DNA of 64,000 nucleotides from NCBI GenBank assembly GCA_039028795.1, contig JBCCHJ010000004.1, positions 62,001 to 126,000 of the forward strand, read 5' to 3'. A program made the position numbers and the translations under genes. Source of the DNA: Thermohalobaculum sp039028795. Lineage in GTDB: Bacteria > Pseudomonadota > Alphaproteobacteria > Rhodobacterales > Rhodobacteraceae. Positions 50,674-58,759 of the stretch are shown piece after piece. Each line of letters begins with the position of its first letter. Positions within the stretch are counted from its first letter, which is position 1. The notes beneath the pieces are model-generated. The model was not told the DNA's origin, made no database searches, and worked only from the letters and a program-made list of their open reading frames with translations.

Positions 50674-52776
50674 ATGAACAACTCAAAGATCCGCGTCGGT
50701 GTCGACATTGGTGGGACGTTTACTGATGTAGCAATCGAGCACCCTGGAGGCATCGAGACGGCCAAGGTGCTGACGAACTATGCCGAACCGGAACAAGCGA
50801 TACTGGACGCCATCGTTAAAGCTGCGGATCGGGCAGGCGTCGCCTTGGCGGACATTCATCAAGTCATTCACGGGACGACCTTGGTCACCAACGCCTTGAT
50901 CGAACGACGTGGTGCAAAGCTTGCATTCATTACGACAGAAGGATTTCGCGACGTCGTCGAAATGCGGTCGGAGAACAGGTTCGAACAATACGATCTGAAT
51001 CTGGAACTCCCGAAGCCGTTGGTCCCCCGCAAAGATCGCTTTACGCTGAACGAGCGGATGTCAGCGGAAGGCGACGTGCTGCTGGCGCTGGATCCAGCCG
51101 AGGTGGAAGCGCTTGTCGCCCGGGTGCTAGCCGGCGGATATGATGCCGTCGCCGTAGGTTTCCTGCATTCCTACGCGAACACTGCGCACGAAATAGCCGT
51201 CGAAGCAGCACTGCGCGCCGCGGCACCGGATCTGTCGATCTCGATCTCTTCTGTCATCTCGCCACAAATGCGAGAGTTTGAGCGGTTCAACACCGTTATT
51301 GCCAATGCTTACGTCCAACCCCAGGTCGCCAGCTATCTTGACCGGCTGGTCGCCAAGCTACGCGCCGATGGCATCGCCGCGCCGGTTTTCATGATGCATT
51401 CCGGTGGCGGTCTGATCAGCGTTGAGACGGCGAGTCGCGAACCTGTACGGTTGCTGGAATCCGGACCCGCTGGCGGTGCAATCTATGCCGCTGACTTCGC
51501 CAAGGCTCACGGACTGGAGAAAGTTCTGTCCTTTGATATGGGAGGGACAACGGCGAAGATCTGCTTGATCGAGGACGGTACCCCGAGAACTGCGAACACG
51601 TTCGAGGTTGCACGTACATACCGCTTCAAGAAAGGGTCCGGCATGCCGGTTTCCACCCCGGTCGTCGAAATGGTCGAGATCGGCGCGGGTGGAGGGTCGA
51701 TCGCCCATGTAGACAGCATGGGCCAGATTCGCGTCGGCCCTCAATCGGCAGCATCAGAGCCAGGACCTGCCTGTTATCAGCGGGGCGGGGTTGAGCCGAC
51801 AGTTTCAGATTCCAACCTCATGTTGGGACGCCTTGACCCGGATAACTTCGCGGGCGGTGCAATCCCTTTGTCCATCGCACTTTCCGAGCAAGCGTTGATG
51901 AGCCGAATTTGCGAGGCGACCGGGCTGAGCGCAAGAGATGCGGCGTTCGGCGTCACCGAAATGGTCGATGAGAACATGGCCAATGCGGCCCGCGTCCATA
52001 CGGTCGAGAATGGGAGAGATATCGAGGCCTTTACGATGATCGCCTTCGGTGGTGGAGCGCCGCTGCATGCCTGCCGTCTTTGCGAGAAGCTCGGGATCGA
52101 TGCACTGATAATTCCGCCTGGCGCGGGCGTTGGGTCTGCCATCGGATTCTTGAAAGCCCCGTTCAGTTACGAGGCAAGTAAGGGCATTTTTCAACGGTTG
52201 AACGAGTTTGAACCAGATGCCGTAAACTCTGCCCTAAAATCATTGGAAGACGAGGCTCGGTCGTTTGTGAAGGCAGGCGCCGGGGACGCCGATACGACCA
52301 CGAAGCTGACGGCTTACATGCGATATTCAGGTCAGGGATACGAGATTCCAGTTGTCCTGCCTTATCGCACCTTCGCGCCAGAGGACCGTTCTGCTCTGCA
52401 AGCAGCCTTCGAAGACACCTATCGCATGCTCTTTGGCAGGACCATCGAAGGGCTGGCCGTCGAGATCACGAACTGGTCACTGGTCGTCGCATCGGTATTG
52501 TCGGAAGTTCCTTCGGCAAGCCGTCACCTTACAGGTCTGCCGGTTGATGCGAGGCGGACCCGCCAATTCTATGATGCGGCTCTTCGCGACATAGTGACGG
52601 CTTCCGAGGTTGACCGCGAAAGCCTGACGCCCGGCGCCGTTGTGTCTGGCCCTGCCGTAGTGGTCGAGCGGAACACATCGACCATTGTCACATCTGCCTA
52701 CACCGTCACAGGGCAAGGTGATGGCTCGCTGCTTTTGCAGCGCAAACAGTCTGTTCAGAACGAGGTGGCGGCATGA
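50674..52776 (+). CDS. ATP-dependent hydantoinase/oxoprolinase subunit A (HyuA)
   Basis: The 700-residue subunit carries the actin-like ATPase motifs of the hydantoinase A/oxoprolinase family: VGVDIGGTFTDVAIE (phosphate 1), HGTTLVTNALIERRGAK, FMMHSGGGLISVE, LLESGPAGGAIYAA and DMGGTTAKICLIEDG, then VEIGAGGGSIA and FGGGAPLHACRLCEKLGI. The C-terminal domain follows. The family hydrolyses five-membered cyclic amides (5-oxoproline, N-methylhydantoin, 2-oxothiazolidine-4-carboxylate for 5-oxoprolinase) or carboxylates ketones. The start overlaps nothing; an earlier in-frame ATG at 50590 lies inside the FAD gene. It is coupled to subunit B by an ATGA. Confidence 0.9.
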   Translation: MNNSKIRVGVDIGGTFTDVAIEHPGGIETAKVLTNYAEPEQAILDAIVKAADRAGVALADIHQVIHGTTLVTNALIERRGAKLAFITTEGFRDVVEMRSENRFEQYDLNLELPKPLVPRKDRFTLNERMSAEGDVLLALDPAEVEALVARVLAGGYDAVAVGFLHSYANTAHEIAVEAALRAAAPDLSISISSVISPQMREFERFNTVIANAYVQPQVASYLDRLVAKLRADGIAAPVFMMHSGGGLISVETASREPVRLLESGPAGGAIYAADFAKAHGLEKVLSFDMGGTTAKICLIEDGTPRTANTFEVARTYRFKKGSGMPVSTPVVEMVEIGAGGGSIAHVDSMGQIRVGPQSAASEPGPACYQRGGVEPTVSDSNLMLGRLDPDNFAGGAIPLSIALSEQALMSRICEATGLSARDAAFGVTEMVDENMANAARVHTVENGRDIEAFTMIAFGGGAPLHACRLCEKLGIDALIIPPGAGVGSAIGFLKAPFSYEASKGIFQRLNEFEPDAVNSALKSLEDEARSFVKAGAGDADTTTKLTAYMRYSGQGYEIPVVLPYRTFAPEDRSALQAAFEDTYRMLFGRTIEGLAVEITNWSLVVASVLSEVPSASRHLTGLPVDARRTRQFYDAALRDIVTASEVDRESLTPGAVVSGPAVVVERNTSTIVTSAYTVTGQGDGSLLLQRKQSVQNEVAA

Positions 52777-54419
52777 CCCAGGCCATCGACTATCAGATAA
52801 TGTGGAACCGCCTGATTGCCGTTGTCGAAGAACAGGCAACCACTATGATCCGCACCGCGTTCTCGACTTCGGTCCGCGAGGCAGGCGATCTTTCTGCTGG
52901 GCTTTTTGATGTGCGCGGAAGGATGATGGCCCAGGCCGTCACGGGAACGCCCGGTCACGTCAATGCCATGGCGGAAAGCGTTACCCATTTCGTACGCGAG
53001 ATTGGCCGTCAAAATATCTTTGAAGGCGACGTGTTCATCACCAACGACCCCTGGTTGGGGACAGGACATTTGCACGACATCACGGTGGTCTCGCCCACTT
53101 TCCGTGACGGACGGCATATCGGCTTCTTCGCATGCACAGCTCATGTCGTCGATATCGGTGGGCGCGGCTTCGGACCCGACGGGACTGAGGTTTACGAGGA
53201 AGGCCTGCAGATCCCGATCCTCAAGTTCGCCGAACGGGGCGAGGTTGATCGCACGCTGGTGGCAATGATCCGCGCTAACACGCGAGAGCCTGATCCTGTC
53301 GTCGGGGATATCTATTCGTTGGCCGCTTGCAACGAAGCTGGCGACCGCCGCCTGCAGTCGATGATGGCCGAGTTTGGCATCGATGAGTTGGAGGGGCTTT
53401 CCGATTTCATCGTCGATACCAGCCGCGCGGCTACGCTGAAACGCATAGCCGCCTTGCCGGACGGTGAATTCATCAATGAAATGCAGGTGGATGGATATGA
53501 CATACCTGTCCGCATGGCGGTGAAGCTGACCGTTGAAGGTGAACGTTTGAAGGCCGACTTTGACGGAACATCCGGTCCGTCGAAATTCGGAGTGAACGTA
53601 CCCATGGTCTACACGCGTGCCTATGCGTGCTACGGGCTCAAATGCGCGATCGCACCAGCAGTGCCGAACAATACCGGGTCGTTGGAGCCATTCGTCATAA
53701 CGGCACCTGATGGCTGCATCTTGGCGGCACGGCGTCCGGCACCGGTCTCAACCCGCCATGTGCTCGGGCATCTCGTGCCTGATGTCGTGCTTGGTGCGCT
53801 GCACAAATGCCTGCCGAAAGTTGTGCCTGCCGAGGGTGCGAGCGCACTTTGGAATATCCAAATCTCTGCCCGGCCGACCGATCCTGCGTCTGGCTTACGA
53901 AACCGCGAGGTTTTGATGTTCAATTCTGGCGGGACTGGCGCGCGACCCGCCGCTGACGGTTTATCAGCGACGGCCTTTCCATCGGGCGTCTCCACAATGT
54001 CCGTCGAGGCGACCGAGCATGTTGGGCCGATTGTGGTCTGGCGTAAGGATCTGCGCGAAGGTTCCGGCGGCGCGGGGCAATTCCGTGGCGGGCTTGGGCA
54101 AACCATCGAGATAGAACCGAGACAGGGCTACGACTTCTACTTCAACGCCATGTTCGATCGGATCGAAAACCCAGCCCGGGGCCGCGATGGCGGCGGCTTA
54201 GGCGGTGCGGGAAAGGTGGCACTGGCAGATGGCATGAAGCTGGCGGGTAAAGGGCGTCAGAAGGTTGAAAACGGATCTCGCTTGGTGCTGAGCCTTCCAG
54301 GCGGCGGCGGATATGGCGCGCCGAACCAAAGACCAAAGGACCAGGTCCAAGCCGATCTTGATGCGGGCTACATCACTCATCAACAGGCGGTCGAAGACTA
54401 CGGCCTTACAGGAGACTAA
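52773..54419 (+). CDS. ATP-dependent hydantoinase/oxoprolinase subunit B (HyuB)
   Basis: The 548-residue partner of the preceding subunit shows family segments such as ATTMIRTAFSTSVREAGDLSAGLFD, MAQAVTGTPGHVNAM, FITNDPWLGTGHLHDITVVSP, HVVDIGGRGFGPD (metal-binding region) and the glycine-rich GGDGxGGAG-like stretch near residues 460-480. The length is usual. The A and B subunits together suggest hydrolysis of a lactam or hydantoin-like ring as one step of the island pathway. Confidence 0.9.
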   Translation: MTQAIDYQIMWNRLIAVVEEQATTMIRTAFSTSVREAGDLSAGLFDVRGRMMAQAVTGTPGHVNAMAESVTHFVREIGRQNIFEGDVFITNDPWLGTGHLHDITVVSPTFRDGRHIGFFACTAHVVDIGGRGFGPDGTEVYEEGLQIPILKFAERGEVDRTLVAMIRANTREPDPVVGDIYSLAACNEAGDRRLQSMMAEFGIDELEGLSDFIVDTSRAATLKRIAALPDGEFINEMQVDGYDIPVRMAVKLTVEGERLKADFDGTSGPSKFGVNVPMVYTRAYACYGLKCAIAPAVPNNTGSLEPFVITAPDGCILAARRPAPVSTRHVLGHLVPDVVLGALHKCLPKVVPAEGASALWNIQISARPTDPASGLRNREVLMFNSGGTGARPAADGLSATAFPSGVSTMSVEATEHVGPIVVWRKDLREGSGGAGQFRGGLGQTIEIEPRQGYDFYFNAMFDRIENPARGRDGGGLGGAGKVALADGMKLAGKGRQKVENGSRLVLSLPGGGGYGAPNQRPKDQVQADLDAGYITHQQAVEDYGLTGD

Positions 54420-54420
54420 G

Positions 54421-55173
54421 ATGACCGACCGACCTATTGCCCTTGTAACGGGTGCTGCCCAAGGCATCGGATATGCTTGCGCCGAGGCGCTGGCCGAAGA
54501 TGGTGCACGTGTCATCCTATCCGATATCAATGCCGAGGGCGTCACATCTGCAGCAGCAAACCTCGGTAAAGATGCTGTGCCTATGATTTGCGACATGGGC
54601 GACACGACCCAGATTGACAAAATGTTCGACGAGATTGAAGCGGACGTAGGCCCGGTTTCAATCCTGGTCAACAATGCCGGTACCGCCATGCCTGGCGATT
54701 TTCTCGAGTATTCGTTGGATGCGTTTCAAAAGGTCATCGACGTTAACCTGACTGGGACATTCCTGGCGATCCAACGCGCGGCAAAGATCATGGTCGCGAA
54801 CGATATTGAAGGCGCCATCATCAATATGTCATCCATCAATGCCCAGGTCGCGATTCCACAAATTCCCGCCTATTGCGCGTCCAAGGGTGGCGTTATGCAA
54901 TTGACGAAGGCCACGTCGCTGGCCCTGGCCCCGCACAACATTCGGGTGAACGCGGTCGGACCCGGATCGATCGACACGGAAATGATGGCAGGCGTCAATG
55001 CGAATCCGGAAGCGATGAAAATGGTCATGTCGCGCACTCCGTTGAAACGCGTCGGACACCCACGCGAAATCGGGAATGTCGTGGCCTTTCTGGCATCGAA
55101 GAAGGCCAGCTACATCACCGGCGAGACAATCTATGTCGACGGCGGGCGCATAGGGATGAACTACACCTGCTGA
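54421..55173 (+). CDS. Short-chain dehydrogenase/reductase
   Basis: The 250-residue classical SDR has the cofactor motif VTGAAQGIGYACAEAL, the NNAG motif (LVNNAGTA), the catalytic Ser (NMSSINAQ) and YCASKGG (Tyr-x3-Lys). DIN after the second strand suggests NAD rather than NADP. It starts one base after the hyuB stop and ends 22 bases before the transporter ATPase gene. The alcohol or ketone substrate is unknown. Confidence 0.9.
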   Translation: MTDRPIALVTGAAQGIGYACAEALAEDGARVILSDINAEGVTSAAANLGKDAVPMICDMGDTTQIDKMFDEIEADVGPVSILVNNAGTAMPGDFLEYSLDAFQKVIDVNLTGTFLAIQRAAKIMVANDIEGAIINMSSINAQVAIPQIPAYCASKGGVMQLTKATSLALAPHNIRVNAVGPGSIDTEMMAGVNANPEAMKMVMSRTPLKRVGHPREIGNVVAFLASKKASYITGETIYVDGGRIGMNYTC

Positions 55174-55195
55174 CCATTCAACCGGGGAGGGGAAA

Positions 55196-55939
55196 ATGGC
55201 TGAAGTACCTGCCGTAAAGATGACGAACGTCAACAAATGGTACGGCGTCTACCATGCATTAAAGGACATCAATCTCACCGTCGCGAAGGGCGAAAAGCTG
55301 GTGATCTGCGGGCCATCCGGATCGGGCAAATCGACGATGATCCGGACCATCAACCAGCTCGAAGTCCACGAACAAGGCGATATCGAAATCCTTGGGGAAA
55401 TTATCGACGCTGACGCGCCAAACATCGACGAGATGCGGCGCGAAGTCGGTATGTGCTTCCAGCATTTCAATCTGTTCCCTCATATGACGATCCTTGAAAA
55501 TTGCACCCTGGCACCGACCATTGCGCGCGGCGCTTCAAAAGCAGACGCAGAAGAAACTGCGATGAAGTATCTGGAGAAGGTACAGATCGCCAATCAGGCG
55601 CAGAAGTACCCCGGGCAGCTTTCGGGTGGGCAGCAACAACGTGTTGCGATCGCCCGTGCGCTCTGCATGGCACCTGAGATCCTGCTGTTTGATGAACCCA
55701 CATCGGCGCTTGATCCAGAGATGATCGGCGAAGTGCTGGATGTCATGGTCACGCTCGCCGAAGAGGGGATGACTATGCTGTGTGTCACCCATGAAATGGG
55801 GTTCGCCCGCAAAGTCGCAGATCGGGTGATCTTCATGGACGCGGGTGAGATCATCGAAGAGAATGACCCAGAGACCTTCTTTTCCAATCCTGGCAGTGAT
55901 CGAACTAAGAAATTTCTGGATCAGGTTCTCAGCCACTAA
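55196..55939 (+). CDS. Amino-acid ABC transporter ATP-binding protein (AapP/GlnQ-like)
   Basis: The 247-residue ATPase has Walker A GPSGSGKSTMIRTINQLE, the Q-loop region GMCFQHFNLFPHMT, signature LSGGQQQRVAIARAL, Walker B ILLFDEPTSALDPEM and the switch histidine VTHEMGFARK. It is of the polar amino-acid type that energises AapQ/AapM. No other ATPase of this type lies near the binding protein and permeases at 38.3-41.6 kb, so this is probably their missing component, encoded at the far end of the island. GGGGAGGGG precedes the ATG. Confidence 0.92.
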   Translation: MAEVPAVKMTNVNKWYGVYHALKDINLTVAKGEKLVICGPSGSGKSTMIRTINQLEVHEQGDIEILGEIIDADAPNIDEMRREVGMCFQHFNLFPHMTILENCTLAPTIARGASKADAEETAMKYLEKVQIANQAQKYPGQLSGGQQQRVAIARALCMAPEILLFDEPTSALDPEMIGEVLDVMVTLAEEGMTMLCVTHEMGFARKVADRVIFMDAGEIIEENDPETFFSNPGSDRTKKFLDQVLSH

Positions 55940-56433
55940 TCTGAATACTGGTAGATGGGCCTCAAACACAGCGTACAAGTAGCATTGTCGGTGTTGGACA
56001 CTTTGGAATGAAAATTTAAGCTAACTTGTCTCTGCAGTTTGTAGCGTTTCAAGGTTGAGACTTGCATTGTTGCCACCTTTAGATCTGGACCAGATGTGGT
56101 CGACCAGCCAGCCCAGGGGACTATTGCTTCAATAGGTAGGTTTTCGTCGCGGCGGATAATCCCTGATCGGCCAAAGTGGAGCGCGAAGGCGGAATTGAGA
56201 ACGACAGCAATGCAGGAACTCGGCTGTTCGAAGTCTGCGTTTAATATGGCGTGGATTGCTGCGACCGTACGCTCAGGAAAACACGATTGATACAAGCCCC
56301 TCAGAAAGCGCAGAAAGTCGAACCAATTTCGAAATTAGTCAGCGAGTACCCAAATCCGTACCCACAGCGATTTTGAGCCCAGATTCTCCATCGGAGGTAT
56401 CAGCATAAGTTGCTGTTTTCGTTGAGGGAAAAG
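55940..56433. other. 494-base region between the island and tRNA-Phe, possible decayed gene
   Basis: No intact gene is evident. A plus-strand frame at 56096-56290 reads through a helix-turn-helix-like stretch (QELGCSKSAFNMAW), and a minus-strand frame at 55936-56295 ends in a CTLCLRP motif reminiscent of HNH nucleases. Both lack good starts and neither can be assigned. A gene remnant beside a tRNA gene would fit an old integration event, but this is weak. Confidence 0.3.
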
Positions 56434-56509
<76 letters not shown>

Positions 56510-56684
56510 AGGATGCATGTAAATGCGACCCGGGGCGGGTAATTAAGACATAGGCCACGGGCTGTCCAGTGGATTGTGCGGCGTCGGTGTGTGCGACTTC
56601 TGGATGACGGCTTTGGCCTCAGAGGCTATTGTCCCGCAAATCGGTCTTCGGACCAAATTAACCAACAGCGACGAAGAACGCATC

Positions 56685-57281
56685 ATGGGTGTCATCGCCA
56701 GAAGATTGCAACGGCTGAACGCACGCTCGCGAACCAATTCCGGCGGGCGGTCCAACAAAGCCTCAAGGGCGCTGGCGGTCTTCAATGAACCCTTGTTGCT
56801 ACCAAGAGCCGCCCAGCCAGCATCGGGCAGTGAGATTTGCGAAGATCTGACGATTTATCATGATGCCAGCGACGGCGTTTATTACTGGCAGCAAACAGCA
56901 GACAGTGCGCTGCAGCTTACGGTGTATCAATTCAACGGAAGCTATTTGTCGTTGGCGATCCGGATAGACGAAGCCCTGACCACGCAAATGCGCCAATCCG
57001 GCTGTGTTGATGTCTGCATGGCAATCTCAAGCAGCCGTCCCATTACGGCCTTCTTGCGCTTGAATGTTCAGGTCGAGGGACGATGCGAGCAGATGCATCA
57101 GACCCTGATTGTCGACAAAGGCGAAAGATCGACTCATTTCGATTTGGATGGTTTGCCCGGCGAACTCGGTCCGATCCAAAATGCATGGCTGGACCTGATT
57201 TTTTCCGATCCACAAATGCTGGAGATAACTTTGTCATCGTTGATCCTGAATGATGCAATGCAGGCCGCAGATGCACCTTAG
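56685..57281 (+). CDS. DUF6478-like protein
   Basis: The 198-residue protein resembles a Rhodobacterales family I know as DUF6478. Matching features are the arginine-rich N-terminus (RRLQRLNARSR), LTIYHDASDGVYYWQQ, LTVYQFNGSYLSLAIRI, ITAFLRLNVQVEGRCEQ, and the C-terminal AWLDLIFSDPQMLEITLSSLIL. The function is unknown. The ATG at 56685 is preferred over earlier starts because the preceding residues do not resemble protein and an ACGAAGAA lies upstream. It heads a four-gene run of unfamiliar proteins. Confidence 0.75.
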   Translation: MGVIARRLQRLNARSRTNSGGRSNKASRALAVFNEPLLLPRAAQPASGSEICEDLTIYHDASDGVYYWQQTADSALQLTVYQFNGSYLSLAIRIDEALTTQMRQSGCVDVCMAISSSRPITAFLRLNVQVEGRCEQMHQTLIVDKGERSTHFDLDGLPGELGPIQNAWLDLIFSDPQMLEITLSSLILNDAMQAADAP

Positions 57282-57301
57282 TGTGTGGAGGTGCCTCTTT
57301 G

Positions 57302-57781
57302 ATGGACGATAACGGGTTATCTGGCTGGTCGCTGCGGCTGGACGGCTTGCACCGCGGTACTATCCGCGGAACGCTGACCAGTGCATCCGGTGCCTCAGAA
57401 CCGCCGGAAGTCGAAATCTGCGTAAATGGTGAAGTCGTCGGGCGCGCTGACATTCAAACTGGCCCCTCAGGTTTTAAGGTGTCCGCGCCACTTCCAGCCG
57501 AAGCACTGGGGGACGGTGTCACCACCGTTGTGTTCCGTTTGGTCAACGACAAAAGTGTCCTGGGCCGCTATCCGGTTTTGGCCGGATCTGCATTGGATGG
57601 GGACATCGTTGCGGATGTCGCCCGGCTCAAGGCCGAGGTAGAGGCGCTGAAGGCTGCTTTTCTGGCAGAGGCGCATACGCCCAAATTGCGCGCCGTTGAA
57701 CGCGACCTGATCGTTGCCGAAGCGGTCGAGTCAGCATTGGCGGCCGGGGCAGGGGCGCCGTCTGGCGAAGACGACGCGTAA
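57302..57781 (+). CDS. Conserved-looking protein of unknown function with C-terminal helix
   Basis: I do not recognise this 159-residue protein. Its N-terminal two-thirds look like a beta-sandwich (GWSLRLDGLHRGTIRGTLTSA, VEICVNGEVVGRADIQ, GVTTVVFRLVND). The C-terminus has a short coiled-coil-like helix (VADVARLKAEVEALKAAFLAEA), then an Ala-rich acidic tail. The ATG at 57302 has GGAGG about 12 bases upstream. It is followed after 3 bases by the next gene, so it is part of an operon with it. Confidence 0.7.
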   Translation: MDDNGLSGWSLRLDGLHRGTIRGTLTSASGASEPPEVEICVNGEVVGRADIQTGPSGFKVSAPLPAEALGDGVTTVVFRLVNDKSVLGRYPVLAGSALDGDIVADVARLKAEVEALKAAFLAEAHTPKLRAVERDLIVAEAVESALAAGAGAPSGEDDA

Positions 57782-57784
57782 AGC

Positions 57785-58747
57785 ATGGCGCTGCAGTACC
57801 CTTCTTGGCTGACCCATCTTGCGCTGGCTGACTGCCTTCGAACCGGCGGCGTCTTTATCGGCCGGGACATTCTGGCGCTGCCGTTGGCTACCGCGAAATC
57901 AGGCGGCGCCTTTCGGGCCACCACGCGGTTCCGCCATCTCGTGCTGACAGGTGGTGGCGGCAGGCAGCTTCAAGACGCCCGTCCATTCGATGAAGACGCG
58001 ATTGCCGATGGTCCTATCGTGCTACTGACCGACGGCCTGACCCCTGACTTGATCGCCGGAACGGTCGATCGGTTGCCACATCCGCCAGATGCGGTTTTAC
58101 ACTATGGGGGGCAGGCACCCTTTGCCGGATATCTTCCGGCGGGCCCGGCGCTTCCCGGGCTGTTCGCACCCCAAACCGATAGGAGATTCATCCATGCCGT
58201 CAGCGAGGCCGCCGCGAAGTACAAAGGTGCCAAGAATGACGGGTTTGATGCAATAGATAGGTTCTGCGAAACGACGCCATTTTTACAACGGTTACAGTTC
58301 CATGTCGACGGCGCAGTGATGGTCGATCTGGAACCGCTACCCTTGCTGCGCAGATTGGATGACGGCCTCGGCAAGGAACTGATGCTGAGCGGGACCGTCA
58401 ATCTGCTTCGCTGGCGTCCGGCAACGATCCGGGTTCCGACATTCGGGTTACCTGATCCGGAAATCCGTATCCGGCTCAGCGGCAAAATAGCGCCGGATAC
58501 GGTGACGTGCACATGCGCGGACCGGGTTGGTTTCGCAATTCAGGACCACGGCGATCGAGCCCCGGACAATGCCCTAGATATCAGGCTTTCCTGCGATGCC
58601 CGGATGCTGGTCGATCTGACGCTTGCGGGCCACGGTGTCCAGCTCGAAGCGGTTTCAATTCGCCTTCCGCAGCTGCATCCCCCGGACGAGGATCCAAAAG
58701 CAGATCCATTGGAACAGTTCGCAGATCCCCTGGGTAACTATGGGTAG
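57785..58747 (+). CDS. Protein of unknown function, possibly glycan-related
   Basis: This 320-residue protein is unfamiliar to me. It starts WLTHLALADCLRTGGVFIGRDILALP, has a segment that may be a Rossmann-like strand-turn (GPIVLLTDGLTPDLIAGTVDRLPHPPDAVLHYGG), and a C-terminal beta-rich half (IRVPTFGLPDPEIRIRLSGKIAPD, ALDIRLSCDARMLVDLTLAGHGVQLEAVSIRLPQL). It has no signal peptide or membrane helix. It is tightly packed between the 57302 gene and a glycosyltransferase-like gene, which is the only hint of a surface-carbohydrate role. Confidence 0.65.
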   Translation: MALQYPSWLTHLALADCLRTGGVFIGRDILALPLATAKSGGAFRATTRFRHLVLTGGGGRQLQDARPFDEDAIADGPIVLLTDGLTPDLIAGTVDRLPHPPDAVLHYGGQAPFAGYLPAGPALPGLFAPQTDRRFIHAVSEAAAKYKGAKNDGFDAIDRFCETTPFLQRLQFHVDGAVMVDLEPLPLLRRLDDGLGKELMLSGTVNLLRWRPATIRVPTFGLPDPEIRIRLSGKIAPDTVTCTCADRVGFAIQDHGDRAPDNALDIRLSCDARMLVDLTLAGHGVQLEAVSIRLPQLHPPDEDPKADPLEQFADPLGNYG

Positions 58748-58759
58748 GACCGGCGTTTC

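Noticed and set aside
55936..56295. Minus-strand frame of 119 codons with CTLCLRP near its end
   Set aside because: The HNH-like resemblance stops at the stop codon and the rest is not recognisable, so I do not call it a gene.
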